DNA from: Mucilaginibacter sp. UR6-11
Lineage (GTDB): Bacteria > Bacteroidota > Bacteroidia > Sphingobacteriales > Sphingobacteriaceae
DNA length: 64,000 nt
NCBI RefSeq assembly: GCF_020880695.1
Contig: NZ_JAJIWO010000002.1
Span: forward strand, 762,885 to 826,884
Reading direction: 5' to 3'
Part shown: positions 53,335 to 62,354 of the stretch, piece after piece
Layout: every line of letters starts with the position of its first letter
How positions within the stretch are numbered: position 1 is the first letter of the stretch
Translations under genes and position numbers: made by a program
The notes under the pieces: model-generated
What the model was told of the DNA's origin: nothing
What the model saw: only the letters and a program-made list of their open reading frames with translations
Database searches by the model: none

Positions 53335-54347
53335 ATGCCGGACAAAATTAAAGTAACTTCATAATAACAATCATCATCCAACAGGGATAAGCTGTGCTTG
53401 CCGGGGTACAGGATCTCTAACCGCCTGCGTGTATTTGCTACGCCCAACCCTGACGACTTTTCGGTTAAATTAACAAACGCCTCCCGGGTATTATAAACCT
53501 TAAACGTTAACACGCCATTTTCGTATTTAAGGGAGATATCAACCCTGTTTTCCTTATTCCCATTAAAGCCGATATATTTAAAAGCATTTTCAATAAAAGT
53601 AATAAACAGCAGCGGCGCTACCATTATTTGCCCGTTAATATTATCGGCATTAAAGGTTACCATTATTCGCTCGTCTATGCGGCCTTTTTGTATAGCCAGG
53701 TAGTTTTTAATATAATTGATCTCGCTGTCCAATTCAATCTGTTCAACATTGCACTCATACAGTTGGTAACGCAGCATCTCTGAAAACACCAGCAGCATGT
53801 TCCTGGCATCTTTGTTTGTTTTATCAATATGCCCGTAAATAGAGTTGATAGAATTAAACAAAAAATGCGGGTTAAACTGCGCGCGTAAAAAGTTAAGTTC
53901 GTTGGTGGCTTTTTCTTTCTCGATCTGCTCGATATAGAGCTGCGACCGGATCTTTTCGATCACCATTTTAGCCGCCAGGATACAGATCACCCAAAACAAA
54001 ATATTGACAAACGAATCAAAAAAGATTGACAGGTAATTAAACTGCGGATGCGGCACCTTAAAAACAGTGGTAACCACAAACACCGATACCGGGATGCGCA
54101 CCAGGGCGGTTAGCATGATCCCCCCTAAAAACAGCAAACCAAAAACCACATAACGCCGCTTGTTAAGCAACTGCGGGATGGTATACAGCGTGTTAAAATA
54201 ATAGTTGACAGCGATAAACACCAGGTAGCAAAATTGAATGGTGATGGCATGCGTTAACACCAGCGTGCCGTTCCTGAAAATAAAGATCCAGAAAAGGTAG
54301 GCCAGCAGCCAAAAGCCCAGGTGATATGTTAATTTATTGATCTTCAA
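53331..54347 (-). CDS. LytS/YehU-type sensor histidine kinase
   Basis: A 338-aa membrane kinase: four N-terminal helices, a coiled-coil linker (YIEQIEKEKATNELNFLRAQ), the His-kinase domain with the phosphorylated His in NPHFLFNSINS, and the ATP-binding part (NAFKYIGFNG, SSGLGVANTRRRLEILYP). No periplasmic sensor domain, so it probably senses within the membrane. Confidence 0.94.
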   Translation of the reverse strand: MKINKLTYHLGFWLLAYLFWIFIFRNGTLVLTHAITIQFCYLVFIAVNYYFNTLYTIPQLLNKRRYVVFGLLFLGGIMLTALVRIPVSVFVVTTVFKVPHPQFNYLSIFFDSFVNILFWVICILAAKMVIEKIRSQLYIEQIEKEKATNELNFLRAQFNPHFLFNSINSIYGHIDKTNKDARNMLLVFSEMLRYQLYECNVEQIELDSEINYIKNYLAIQKGRIDERIMVTFNADNINGQIMVAPLLFITFIENAFKYIGFNGNKENRVDISLKYENGVLTFKVYNTREAFVNLTEKSSGLGVANTRRRLEILYPGKHSLSLLDDDCYYEVTLILSGI

Positions 54348-54398
54348 GGATTGCGGATGTTTAACGGGCGAAAGTTACCAAAACTGTTTAGTTTTTTA

Positions 54399-54806
54399 TT
54401 ACTCAACACCATCCGGAAATGGCTGCCCTTTATGGCAGGTATTGCAGGACACCACCAGCGCGTCGCTGCCAATTTTAGGGTGCTTTACTTTAAGATATTT
54501 TTTATTGATGCCGATGGTCATGCGCATCATTTGGCGCGCTATCTCTTTTTCAGGCCTGGCGTCGCTGGCAAAATCAAGTCCACGGCCGTTTTTATTACCG
54601 GCATGACAAAAGCTGCAGTTTACACCCAGCGCGTCCTGGAAATCGTCAACCATGATCCCTTGTAATTCTTTGGCGCTGATGTTTTTTGGCAGTACTTTTA
54701 AATTGGTGTAGCGTACCGGTTCGGCTGCTTTAAAAGCGCTGGCGGCCATCAGGGATACCGCAATTGCAAGCGATGTTATAATCGCGGCTGTTCTGTTTAT
54801 TCTCAT
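54399..54806 (-). CDS. c-type cytochrome, reaction-centre cytochrome-like
   Basis: A 135-aa exported protein: signal (TAAIITSLAIAVSLMAASAF), two haem sites CSFCH (64-68) and CNTCH (121-125). The segment NLKVLPKNISAKELQGIMVDDFQDALGV matches the photosynthetic reaction-centre cytochrome family found widely in non-phototrophic Bacteroidota. Four-base overlap with the yceI gene upstream. Electron partner unknown. Confidence 0.9.
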   Translation of the reverse strand: MRINRTAAIITSLAIAVSLMAASAFKAAEPVRYTNLKVLPKNISAKELQGIMVDDFQDALGVNCSFCHAGNKNGRGLDFASDARPEKEIARQMMRMTIGINKKYLKVKHPKIGSDALVVSCNTCHKGQPFPDGVE

Positions 54807-55351
54807 GAGCTGGCCTGGCTTTTGGTGGCGGTTACATCCAACACAACTTCCAGTTCGTCGGCAACGGTACTGGTACCGCCCACGCCAAAATCTTTTCGTT
54901 TCATTTTAAACGAGCCCTTAAACTGGTAGCCGCGGGCAATTGCGGTTGCTGAAAACGGAAACTGTATGGCCTGCGTTTTTCCTTTTATAGTTAGCTGCCC
55001 GTTTAACATATACAGGCCGATTTTATTGGTCGGCATAACTTTGCTGACTGTTAAACGGATGTTAGGATAATTCCTGGCGTCAAAAAAGCTACTGCCTTTT
55101 AAATGTTCATCGCGCAGGTTATTATCCGTGTTGATGGTGGCCGTTTTAATGGTTACATCAAACGAGCTGGCGGCAAGGCTTTGAGGGTCGAAACTGATAT
55201 TTCCCTCAAAGCCCGTGAATGATCCGTCCACATCAAAACCCAGGTTTTTGATGGTGAATTTTAGTGTCGAAGCCTGCTCAACCGGTTTAAGCTGGGCATG
55301 GCTTACAGCAGCGGCAAATAAAAGCAGCAACAGGGTAGTAATACGTTTCAT
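54803..55351 (-). CDS. YceI family protein
   Basis: A 182-aa periplasmic lipocalin-like protein with a signal (TTLLLLLFAAAVSHA). Family segments: STLKFTIKNLGFDVDGSFTGFEGNISFDP, DVTIKTATINTDNNLRDEHLKGSSFFDA. YceI proteins bind isoprenoids or amphiphiles; here it is translationally coupled to a cytochrome. Confidence 0.93.
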   Translation of the reverse strand: MKRITTLLLLLFAAAVSHAQLKPVEQASTLKFTIKNLGFDVDGSFTGFEGNISFDPQSLAASSFDVTIKTATINTDNNLRDEHLKGSSFFDARNYPNIRLTVSKVMPTNKIGLYMLNGQLTIKGKTQAIQFPFSATAIARGYQFKGSFKMKRKDFGVGGTSTVADELEVVLDVTATKSQASS

Positions 55352-55361
55352 TTTAGGCTGA

Positions 55362-56381
55362 TTATTTTTTGTCCGCAGCCGCGTCGGCTGCTATTAAAGG
55401 GGTATCGGTTATGGCAAGCGTATGGTTATGCTCAACATAATTAACGCTGGTTAAACCCAGCATTGAGCGTAATTTATCAGCCGGTACTTTCATCGGGCCC
55501 GGCCCCGGCGCGGTACCCGGAACAGGCTGCGGGAACGCTGTTGAATTGGCGGTATGGAACGTAATATTACCTTCAACCTTTTGGATAGTTTGATGGATAT
55601 GTCCGTTTAATACCGACACCGACCCAAAGCGTTTAAGCAAAGTTAAGGCCTGCGCGCTATCGTCAGTGCCCCAGCCCCATTGCGGATAGATTGCCCAAAG
55701 CGGAATATGCGCAAACACCACAACAGGTGTGCTGTTTGATAAGGGTTTCAAATCATTCTCCAGCCATTTTAATTGTTCCGCGCCAATGTACCCCAGGCCG
55801 CCGTCAACATGGTTGGTAACGTTTACCAGGCCAATAAAATGCACGCCGTGCGAATCAAAGCTGTACCAGCCGTCGCCTAAGGTGCCTTTGCCGTAGCGCT
55901 CCAAATAAAGTTTGCCGTTATCGGTTACATCATGCTCGCCGGGTACATAAAATATTTTTTCGGTTTTTACCGCTTTTAATGATTGCTCCAGCGTGTCAAA
56001 CTCCTCGGCCTGTGCAAGGTGTGATAAATCGCCGGTATGTAATACAAACGATGGTGCGGTGGGCATCACATTAATTTTTGCTATGGCGGCGTTAAGGGTG
56101 CCTAACACATCGGTATTAGCAGGTTTGTTAAAGCCGATATGGCTATCGCTGATCTGCACAAAACTGAAATCGGATGCCGGAACGATCAATCCCTTTTTAA
56201 GGCCGCCGGTAGTTTTGTCCGTTAGTTGGCTCATGCCATATGATTTTAATACGCCGCCCGACATCATCCAAAGCACGCCGGTACCCGCCCAGGCCATACA
56301 TTCTAAAAAACCGCGGCGGTCAATGCCGTCATTGTTGCCTTCGGGTGCGGCGTGGTCGGGGTGGTGAAAATGGTTCTTCAT
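55362..56381 (-). CDS. Tat-exported metallophosphoesterase
   Basis: A 339-aa protein: His-rich N-terminus (MKNHFHHPDHAAP), twin-arginine signal DRRGFLECMAWAG, then the calcineurin-like core (FVQISDSHIGF, HTGDLSH, VPGEHD, VVFAHIPL, NGHIHQ). In VPGEHD, Glu replaces the usual Asn of GNHD, which may change metal binding. First gene of the phosphoesterase-YceI-cytochrome operon. Start moved 48 bases inside the longest frame, to the ATG giving the Tat signal. Confidence 0.87.
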   Translation of the reverse strand: MKNHFHHPDHAAPEGNNDGIDRRGFLECMAWAGTGVLWMMSGGVLKSYGMSQLTDKTTGGLKKGLIVPASDFSFVQISDSHIGFNKPANTDVLGTLNAAIAKINVMPTAPSFVLHTGDLSHLAQAEEFDTLEQSLKAVKTEKIFYVPGEHDVTDNGKLYLERYGKGTLGDGWYSFDSHGVHFIGLVNVTNHVDGGLGYIGAEQLKWLENDLKPLSNSTPVVVFAHIPLWAIYPQWGWGTDDSAQALTLLKRFGSVSVLNGHIHQTIQKVEGNITFHTANSTAFPQPVPGTAPGPGPMKVPADKLRSMLGLTSVNYVEHNHTLAITDTPLIAADAAADKK

Positions 56382-56689
56382 ATCAAAGTTATTTTTGTGA
56401 TTTAATAATGATGATGCGAAGAAAAACAAACCCGATAGCCCTTTATAATATTTTACATCACCGGGGCTTATTACTTGATGAACGTGCCGGTTGGCCCAAT
56501 TTATGCCGGGACGCTACAGACCCCTCTATCTGCAAACAGGCAGCTCCCGGCCATTTACTTTCTGGCTTTACGTTTGCACTTGGCTTTACTATTGTTCATA
56601 TTTGCGTCGATATTTCTATCAAAACAAAATCATTCACCCAATCACTTCCTGATAAGCTATCGGGATCAACTATTCAATAATTAACATAC
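56382..56689 (+). promoter_or_regulatory. Upstream region of ettA
   Basis: About 300 bases without a convincing gene. A perfect -7 box TACGTTTG lies at 56569-56576, giving a leader of about 105 bases. A small hairpin cctgata/tatcggg occurs near 56647-56663. An open frame across this region has no recognisable domain. Confidence 0.5.
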
Positions 56690-58372
56690 ATGGCAGACGA
56701 AAAAATAATTTTTTCAATGGCCGGGGTAAGCAAAGTATATCCCCCGCAAAAAACAGTATTAAAAAACATCTACCTGAGCTTTTTTTATGGCGCTAAAATC
56801 GGCGTTATCGGTTTAAACGGCTCGGGTAAGTCATCCCTGTTAAAGATCATTGCAGGTATTGATAAAACCAATATAGGCGAGGTTGTATTTTCGCCGGGCT
56901 ATACCGTAGGTTACCTGAGCCAGGAGCCGGAGCTTGACCCTAACAAAACCGTACGCGAAATTGTGGAAGAAGGCGTAAGCGAAACCACCGCCCTTTTGAA
57001 AGAATACGAGGAGATCAACGAAAAATTTGGCCTGCCCGAGTATTATGAAGATGCCGATAAAATGGATAAACTGATGGCCCGCCAGGGCGAACTGCAGGAC
57101 CAGATTGACGCAGTTAATGCCTGGGAGCTTGACACCAAACTGGAGCGCGCCATGGACGCCCTGCGCTGCCCGGAGCCTGATACTAAAATATCGGTATTAT
57201 CAGGAGGCGAGCGACGCCGTGTGGCGCTATGCCGTTTATTGTTAAAAGAGCCAGATGTGTTGTTGCTGGATGAGCCTACCAATCACCTGGATGCCGAATC
57301 AATTGATTGGCTGGAACAACACTTAAAGCAATATAAAGGTACCGTGATTGCCGTAACGCACGACAGGTATTTCCTGGACAACGTGGCCGGCTGGATCCTG
57401 GAGCTTGACCGCGGCGAGGGCATCCCCTGGAAAGGTAATTACTCTACTTGGTTAGAGCAAAAAGCAAAACGTTTGGCCCAGGAGGATAAAACCGAAGGCA
57501 AGCGCCAAAAAGCACTGGAGCGCGAGCTGGAATGGGTGCGCATGGGCCCTAAGGGCCGGCATACCAAATCAAAGGCACGTTTATCAAATTACGACAAACT
57601 AGCCTCTGAAGAAACTAAAGAACGCGAAGAAAAACTGGAGCTGTTTATCCCACCTGGTCCGCGTTTGGGCAATGTGGTGATCGAAGCCAACGGCGTAAGC
57701 AAAAGCTATGGCGATAAATTATTGTTTGATAACCTGAGCTTCTCACTGCCACCTGCCGGTATTGTAGGTATTATCGGCCCTAACGGCGCGGGTAAAACCA
57801 CGCTGTTCCGTTTAATTACGGGGCAGGACCAACCCGATGCAGGCACTTTCCGCGTTGGTGAAACGGTAGCCCTGGGTTATGTTGACCAGCTGCATGATGA
57901 CCTTGACCCCAATAAATCTGTTTGGGAAAACGTAACCGGCGGACTGGAAACCATTATGGTGGGTAACCGCCCGCTTAATTCAAGGGCCTACGTATCGCGC
58001 TTTAACTTTAATGGGGCCGATCAGCAGAAAAAAGTTGGTGTTTTATCGGGTGGTGAGCGTAACCGCGTGCATTTATCCATCACCCTTAAAAAAGGCAGTA
58101 ACGTATTGTTACTGGATGAGCCTACCAATGATATTGACGTAAACACGTTGCGTGCGTTGGAAGAAGCTTTAGAGAACTTCGGCGGCTGCGCGGTGGTGAT
58201 CAGTCACGATCGCTGGTTCCTTGACCGTATCTGTACGCATATCCTGGCATTTGAAGGTAATTCGCAGGTTTATTTCTTTGAGGGTAACTACTCTGACTAT
58301 GAAGAGAACCGTAAAAAACGTTTGGGCGACGTTGGGCCGAAACGGATAAAATATAAAAAGCTGACGGTGTAA
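56690..58372 (+). CDS. ettA: Energy-dependent translational throttle protein EttA
   Basis: A 560-aa ABC-F protein. Two ABC domains: GLNGSGKSS ... LSGGERRRVALC ... LLLDEPTNHLD and GPNGAGKTT ... LSGGERNRVHLS ... LLLDEPTNDID, separated by the linker with the arm region (ALERELEWVRMGPKGRHTKSKARL). Gates the first peptide bond on ribosomes by ADP/ATP ratio. Confidence 0.97.
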   Translation: MADEKIIFSMAGVSKVYPPQKTVLKNIYLSFFYGAKIGVIGLNGSGKSSLLKIIAGIDKTNIGEVVFSPGYTVGYLSQEPELDPNKTVREIVEEGVSETTALLKEYEEINEKFGLPEYYEDADKMDKLMARQGELQDQIDAVNAWELDTKLERAMDALRCPEPDTKISVLSGGERRRVALCRLLLKEPDVLLLDEPTNHLDAESIDWLEQHLKQYKGTVIAVTHDRYFLDNVAGWILELDRGEGIPWKGNYSTWLEQKAKRLAQEDKTEGKRQKALERELEWVRMGPKGRHTKSKARLSNYDKLASEETKEREEKLELFIPPGPRLGNVVIEANGVSKSYGDKLLFDNLSFSLPPAGIVGIIGPNGAGKTTLFRLITGQDQPDAGTFRVGETVALGYVDQLHDDLDPNKSVWENVTGGLETIMVGNRPLNSRAYVSRFNFNGADQQKKVGVLSGGERNRVHLSITLKKGSNVLLLDEPTNDIDVNTLRALEEALENFGGCAVVISHDRWFLDRICTHILAFEGNSQVYFFEGNYSDYEENRKKRLGDVGPKRIKYKKLTV

Positions 58373-58408
58373 AAATTAAAGGCCGGCCGAATGGTCGGCC
58401 TTTAATTT
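58371..58408. terminator. Terminator between convergent ettA and lepB
   Basis: About 18-bp stem with one G-U pair, loop gaat, A-rich left and T-rich right. Confidence 0.92.
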
Positions 58409-58472
58409 TTATGTTATTTCAGGCATAGCCAATGATCTTATATCATACGCCCCTTGCTAAGCTGACAAAATG

Positions 58473-59576
58473 TTAATCAATCGGCCTTAAAACCCGGTTC
58501 CATCTTACACGGTTAAAAATACTGCGGGTAGAATCGGTGCTGAACCAGGTCAATACCGCTTTGCCGATGATGTGATCCTCAGGCACATATCCCCAAAATC
58601 TCGAATCCAGCGAATTATGGCGGTTATCGCCCATCATCCAGTAGTAATCCATTTTAAATGTATAGCTGTCGGCCTTCCTGCCATTTATCAATATGGCTTT
58701 GCCATTTACCGCGACTTTATTGTTTTCATACACTTCTATCGCCCGGCGGTATAAAGTAAGGGTCGAATCATTTAACGGTGTTGTCCAGCCCTTTTTCGGT
58801 AGCCTTATGGGCCCGAAGTTATCGAGGTTCCATTTAAAGTTTGGATTATGCGGGAAGATCTCCGGGTCATAAATACCCGCTTTAGCAATAACCGGCGTAA
58901 CGCTTTTGATGTTGGAATAACCTTTTATAACAGCCGCAGCTGATGCAGGCATTACCATTTCGTAAGTGTCAGGCGACAGTTGATTTTGGATGGTGATGTT
59001 TTGTTCCTTCAATATTTCAGGGTTGATATCCAGGCCCGTTGTCACCACGTCGTATGACATTTGTTGTTTCGGCGCGTTTGGCGAGGGTTTGCCGTTGATA
59101 TAAACCTGTGTGTTAACAATGCTTAACACATCGCCGGGGATAGCCTGGCAGCGTTTAATCAAACAGGTGCGCTCATCAACCGGGAGGTTATATTCTGGTC
59201 CGGCTTCGTCAGGTTTGTTAAAAACAACAATATCCTGGTTCTTTACGTGGGTAAACCCGGGGAGCCTTAAGTAAGGTAATTGCAGGGCATCCCAGTAAGT
59301 TTTAACGCCATATAGGGTAGGCTCGGTAAACGGTATCGCCAACGGTGTATTGGCCATGCGCGGGCCATAGCTTATTTTACTTACAAAAAGGTAATCGCCG
59401 GTAAGCTGTGTGCCTTCCATTGATCCGGAAGGAATAGCATAAGCAGAAAACAGCAAACCGCGCACCACGGTTGATACCACTACCGCAAAAACGATAGCAT
59501 CAACCCACTCGCGGGTTTTAGATTTTTTTGGTTTAACGGTGTTGGTGTTCCTTTTAAAATTCAGCTTCCAATTCAT
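58473..59576 (-). CDS. lepB: Signal peptidase I
   Basis: A 367-aa membrane serine protease removing signal peptides. One N-terminal helix (AIVFAVVVSTVVRGLLFSAYA), catalytic Ser in PSGSMEGTQLTGD, Lys in LIKRCQAIPGD, and the terminal box MGDNRHNSLDSRFWGYVP. A large insertion between boxes is usual for Bacteroidota. Start ATG 59576 (MNWKLNFKRN); an earlier in-frame codon adds seven residues. Confidence 0.96.
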   Translation of the reverse strand: MNWKLNFKRNTNTVKPKKSKTREWVDAIVFAVVVSTVVRGLLFSAYAIPSGSMEGTQLTGDYLFVSKISYGPRMANTPLAIPFTEPTLYGVKTYWDALQLPYLRLPGFTHVKNQDIVVFNKPDEAGPEYNLPVDERTCLIKRCQAIPGDVLSIVNTQVYINGKPSPNAPKQQMSYDVVTTGLDINPEILKEQNITIQNQLSPDTYEMVMPASAAAVIKGYSNIKSVTPVIAKAGIYDPEIFPHNPNFKWNLDNFGPIRLPKKGWTTPLNDSTLTLYRRAIEVYENNKVAVNGKAILINGRKADSYTFKMDYYWMMGDNRHNSLDSRFWGYVPEDHIIGKAVLTWFSTDSTRSIFNRVRWNRVLRPID

Positions 59577-59636
59577 GAGCTTAAGTTTTGATTGCAAAAC
59601 TTAGACGGTAAAACCCGCAAGTTGTTACACAGAACG

Positions 59637-60278
59637 TTATTCCTCCGCAGGTGGGGGAGCGGGTTTAGTCACACCGGCTTTAAATCTTGGCGTGAAACCG
59701 ATCTTCGGTTTCTCTTCGGCGGGTGCTTCCCCAGGTTTTTGTTCTTCGGATGGTATTTCAGCAGGCTTGGTCACCCCCGCTTTAAATCTTGGCGTGAAAC
59801 CGATCTTCGGTTTCTCTTCAGCGGGCGCTTCCTCAGGTTTTTGTTCTTCGGATGCTGTTTCAATGGGTTTGGTTACACCGGCTTTAAATCTTGGTGTGAA
59901 ACCAACTTTAGGTGCAGGGGTTACCGGAGCATCTTCTTTTTTCTCTTCAGCTATTTCGGCAACAGGCTTGGGCGGAACGGCTGCTTTAAACCGTGGCGTA
60001 AAGCCAGCGTTTGGTGCAGGGGGCGCCATTTCGCTTAAACTATCGTTTACCGTTTGTTCGGCTAACTGGTTTTCTATCTGCGGTTTCTCGGTTTTAACCT
60101 CGGGTGCTAACTTATAATTAAGTCGAATTTTATTGAACCAGTATTTCTTGGTATGGTCAAAACTCTTTTCGCCCATTTGTTCGTAGTGTAATTTAAATTC
60201 GGCAAACAGCGCCGGTTCGCCTTGTTGTAAGGCAGCCAGGTCTATCCGCTTCTTTTTAAAAAACTCTTCGAAAGTCAT
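59637..60278 (-). CDS. GFTPRFKAG repeat protein, 213 aa
   Basis: Unknown function. N-terminal helical domain of about 60 residues (MTFEEFFKKKRIDLAALQQG) and a disordered Pro/Glu/Lys tail with four copies of GFTPRFKA at 92, 126, 150 and 184; the last three continue GVTKP. Linkers such as EEQKPEEAPAEEKPKI are repeated too. The spacing 34-24-34 implies recent DNA duplication. No signal peptide. The motif looks like a short linear binding motif or nucleic-acid-contact peptide (F-x-x-R-F-K). Confidence 0.85.
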   Translation of the reverse strand: MTFEEFFKKKRIDLAALQQGEPALFAEFKLHYEQMGEKSFDHTKKYWFNKIRLNYKLAPEVKTEKPQIENQLAEQTVNDSLSEMAPPAPNAGFTPRFKAAVPPKPVAEIAEEKKEDAPVTPAPKVGFTPRFKAGVTKPIETASEEQKPEEAPAEEKPKIGFTPRFKAGVTKPAEIPSEEQKPGEAPAEEKPKIGFTPRFKAGVTKPAPPPAEE

Positions 60279-60290
60279 AGTATGTTGAAT

Positions 60291-60509
60291 CTATGTTATG
60301 GAGATATCCAGATCCAATTTAGTAAAACGGATGCCCTTGTCAGTCTGTACCCAATCTTCGCGCTCTTCGTCGGTAGCGTTCTGCAACTTCGGGAACCACT
60401 CCAACATAAACACATCTTGCTTGCCATTTGCCTTTTCAACAATAAGCAAGCCCTGGTTAAAGGTTACTTTAACTTTCTTTTCCTGCTTACGTGTGGTGAA
60501 TAACGGCAT
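60291..60509 (-). CDS. DUF2442-like small protein
   Basis: A 72-aa protein: VTFNQGLLIVEKANGKQDVFMLEWFPKLQNATDEEREDW then KGIRFTKLDLDISI, the usual DUF2442 pattern (FPxLxxA-xxE-R-xW ... GI-W-LDxDIS). DUF2442 proteins often pair with DUF4160 toxins-like partners; none is next to it. It is 12 bases upstream of the repeat-protein gene, likely co-transcribed. Confidence 0.82.
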   Translation of the reverse strand: MPLFTTRKQEKKVKVTFNQGLLIVEKANGKQDVFMLEWFPKLQNATDEEREDWVQTDKGIRFTKLDLDISIT

Positions 60510-60526
60510 ACAATCAAAACTTTATA

Positions 60527-60560
60527 AATTCGAAATCGGACATCCGAAATTCGAAATCAA
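60527..60560. repeat. Copy of the atttcgga word family
   Basis: attcgaaatcggacatccgaaattcgaaatcaaac: the same words as at 9632-9730 and 24838-24915, here as a short single-sided copy. Confidence 0.6.
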
Positions 60561-60561
60561 A

Positions 60562-61287
60562 CTACTCCGCCATATTATGATAAACCGCCTGCACATCATC
60601 ATCTTCCTCCAAACGGTCAATCAGTTTTAATACATCAACAGCCTGTTCTTCGGTAACGTCTTTAAATGATTGCGGTATACGCTCTAATTTTGCAGACCTC
60701 ACTTCGATACCCATCTCCTCCAATGCTTTTTGCATTTTACCAAAATCTTCAAAAGCGGTATGCAGTACAGCTATATCATTTCCTTCCTCATCAGCCTCAA
60801 CAAAAATATCTTCCAATCCGGCATCTATCAATTCAAACTCCAGCTCTTCCAGGTCACGGTCGCCGGGTACAAAGGTGAAAACCGCTTTCCTGGTAAAAAT
60901 AAAATCAAGCGACCCGGTTTTACCCAGCGCGCCGTTGTATTTGGTAAAGTAGCTGCGTACGTTAGCTACGGTACGGTTAATATTATCGGTAGCGGTTTCA
61001 ACCAGTACGGCAACGCCGTGGGCCGCGTAACCTTCGTAAACCAGTTCTTCGTAATCTTTCTCATCGCGGCTGGTAGCGCGTTTTATGGCAGCTTCCACGC
61101 GGTCCTTAGGCATGTTAACGGCCTTCGAGTTTTGTACTGCAGTACGCAAACGCGAGTTGGTGTTAACATCTCCACCACCGGCTTTAACGGCCATCACGAT
61201 CTCTTTACCCAAACGGGTAAACTGTACGGCCATTTTGGCCCAACGCTTAAATTTTCTTTCTTTACGGAATTCGAATGCTCTTCCCAT
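60562..61287 (-). CDS. yebC: YebC/PmpR family protein
   Basis: A 241-aa protein starting MGRAFEFRKERKFKRWAKM. Formerly called transcriptional regulators; some members now are linked to translation of proline stretches. Motifs: KAGGGDVNTNSRLRTAVQNSKAVNMPKDRVEAAI and EGYAAHGVAVLVE. A start five codons earlier is in frame but atypical. Confidence 0.94.
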   Translation of the reverse strand: MGRAFEFRKERKFKRWAKMAVQFTRLGKEIVMAVKAGGGDVNTNSRLRTAVQNSKAVNMPKDRVEAAIKRATSRDEKDYEELVYEGYAAHGVAVLVETATDNINRTVANVRSYFTKYNGALGKTGSLDFIFTRKAVFTFVPGDRDLEELEFELIDAGLEDIFVEADEEGNDIAVLHTAFEDFGKMQKALEEMGIEVRSAKLERIPQSFKDVTEEQAVDVLKLIDRLEEDDDVQAVYHNMAE

Positions 61288-61356
61288 TGTATAATTATTC
61301 AATAGTCCATGGTTGATAGCCCCATGGGTTGTAAGGTCAAAGATAAGAGGTTTCTT

Positions 61357-62301
61357 TTACTTTTTCAGGTTCTCCAACATATCAGCCGTCATGCTGCCCA
61401 GGTCAAACTTTTGTTTCCAGCCCCAGTCGTTTTGCGCATAGGTATCGTCAATGCTCTTTGGCCAGCTATCGGCAATGGCCTGGCGCGGGTCGAAATCAGC
61501 ATAGCTCATTTTAAAATCGGGCAGGTGCTTTTGTATTTCTGCGGATAACTGTGCAGGCGTAAAACTGATGCCGCCCAGGTTGTACGATGAGCGGATACTT
61601 ATTTGATAAGCCGGGGCCTCCATCAGCTCCAGTGTCGCGCGTATGGCATCTTCCATATACATCATTGGCAGGGCGGTATCGGCTGACAGGAAACTTTCAT
61701 ACTTGCCGTTGGCCAAAGCCTCATGGAAAATATTAACGGCATAGTCGGTAGTTCCACCGCCTGGTTCAGACCGCCAGCCTATCAGGCCGGGGTAACGGAT
61801 GCTGCGTACATCCAAACCATATTTTACATAGTAGTACTCGCACCAGCGTTCGCCGGCCAGCTTACTAAAGCCGTAAACCGAATTTGGGTCCATGATGCAA
61901 AACTGCGGTGTATTTTCGCGTGGCGAATGCGGCCCGAAAACCGCGATAGAGCTTGGCCAGAAAACTTTAGCGGTTTTAAACTCGACAGCCAGGTCAAGGA
62001 TATGGATTAGGCCGTTCATGTTCAGGTCCCAAGCCAGTTTTGGTTTTTGTTCGCCTACGGCGGACAGGATGGCGGCTAACAGGTACACCTGTGTAGGACG
62101 ATGTTTTTCAAACAGCTGATGCAGGTTCTCTTTGTCAAGTACATTAGCCAGCTCAAATGGGCCAGCGTTGATTGCCGGGTTATCAGTGCTGCGAATATCG
62201 GAAGCTATTACCTGGTCATTACCGTATTTAGCGCGTAGGTTCATGACCAATTCAGTGCCTATCTGGCCATTCGAGCCAAGCACTATTATCTTTTCGTTCA
62301 T
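61357..62301 (-). CDS. NAD-dependent epimerase/L-threonine dehydrogenase-like
   Basis: A 314-aa extended SDR: MNEKIIVLGSNGQIGTELV (NAD loop), PSSIAVFGP, catalytic SVYGFSKLAGE, RYPGLIG. Residues ENTPQFCIMDPNSVYG fit the short-chain L-threonine 3-dehydrogenase group. A -7 box TACCTTTG lies at 62320-62327. Confidence 0.9.
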   Translation of the reverse strand: MNEKIIVLGSNGQIGTELVMNLRAKYGNDQVIASDIRSTDNPAINAGPFELANVLDKENLHQLFEKHRPTQVYLLAAILSAVGEQKPKLAWDLNMNGLIHILDLAVEFKTAKVFWPSSIAVFGPHSPRENTPQFCIMDPNSVYGFSKLAGERWCEYYYVKYGLDVRSIRYPGLIGWRSEPGGGTTDYAVNIFHEALANGKYESFLSADTALPMMYMEDAIRATLELMEAPAYQISIRSSYNLGGISFTPAQLSAEIQKHLPDFKMSYADFDPRQAIADSWPKSIDDTYAQNDWGWKQKFDLGSMTADMLENLKK

Positions 62302-62319
62302 ATTGAGTATCAGTTGCAG

Positions 62320-62327
62320 CAAAGGTA
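62320..62327 (-). promoter_or_regulatory. -7 box of the epimerase gene
   Basis: TACCTTTG on the minus strand, 18 bases before the ATG at 62301. Confidence 0.55.
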
Positions 62328-62354
62328 AAAATTTGGATGAAATGATCAGCCTGG

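Noticed and set aside
56240..56680. Open frame upstream of ettA
   Set aside because: Half of it is antisense to the Tat phosphoesterase gene; the rest lacks any recognisable feature.
59592..60117. Plus-strand frames of 140-148 codons with repeated segments
   Set aside because: Antisense shadows of the GFTPRFKA-repeat gene; repetition comes from that gene.
60730..61305. 191-codon plus-strand frame
   Set aside because: Fully antisense to yebC, which has clear family motifs.
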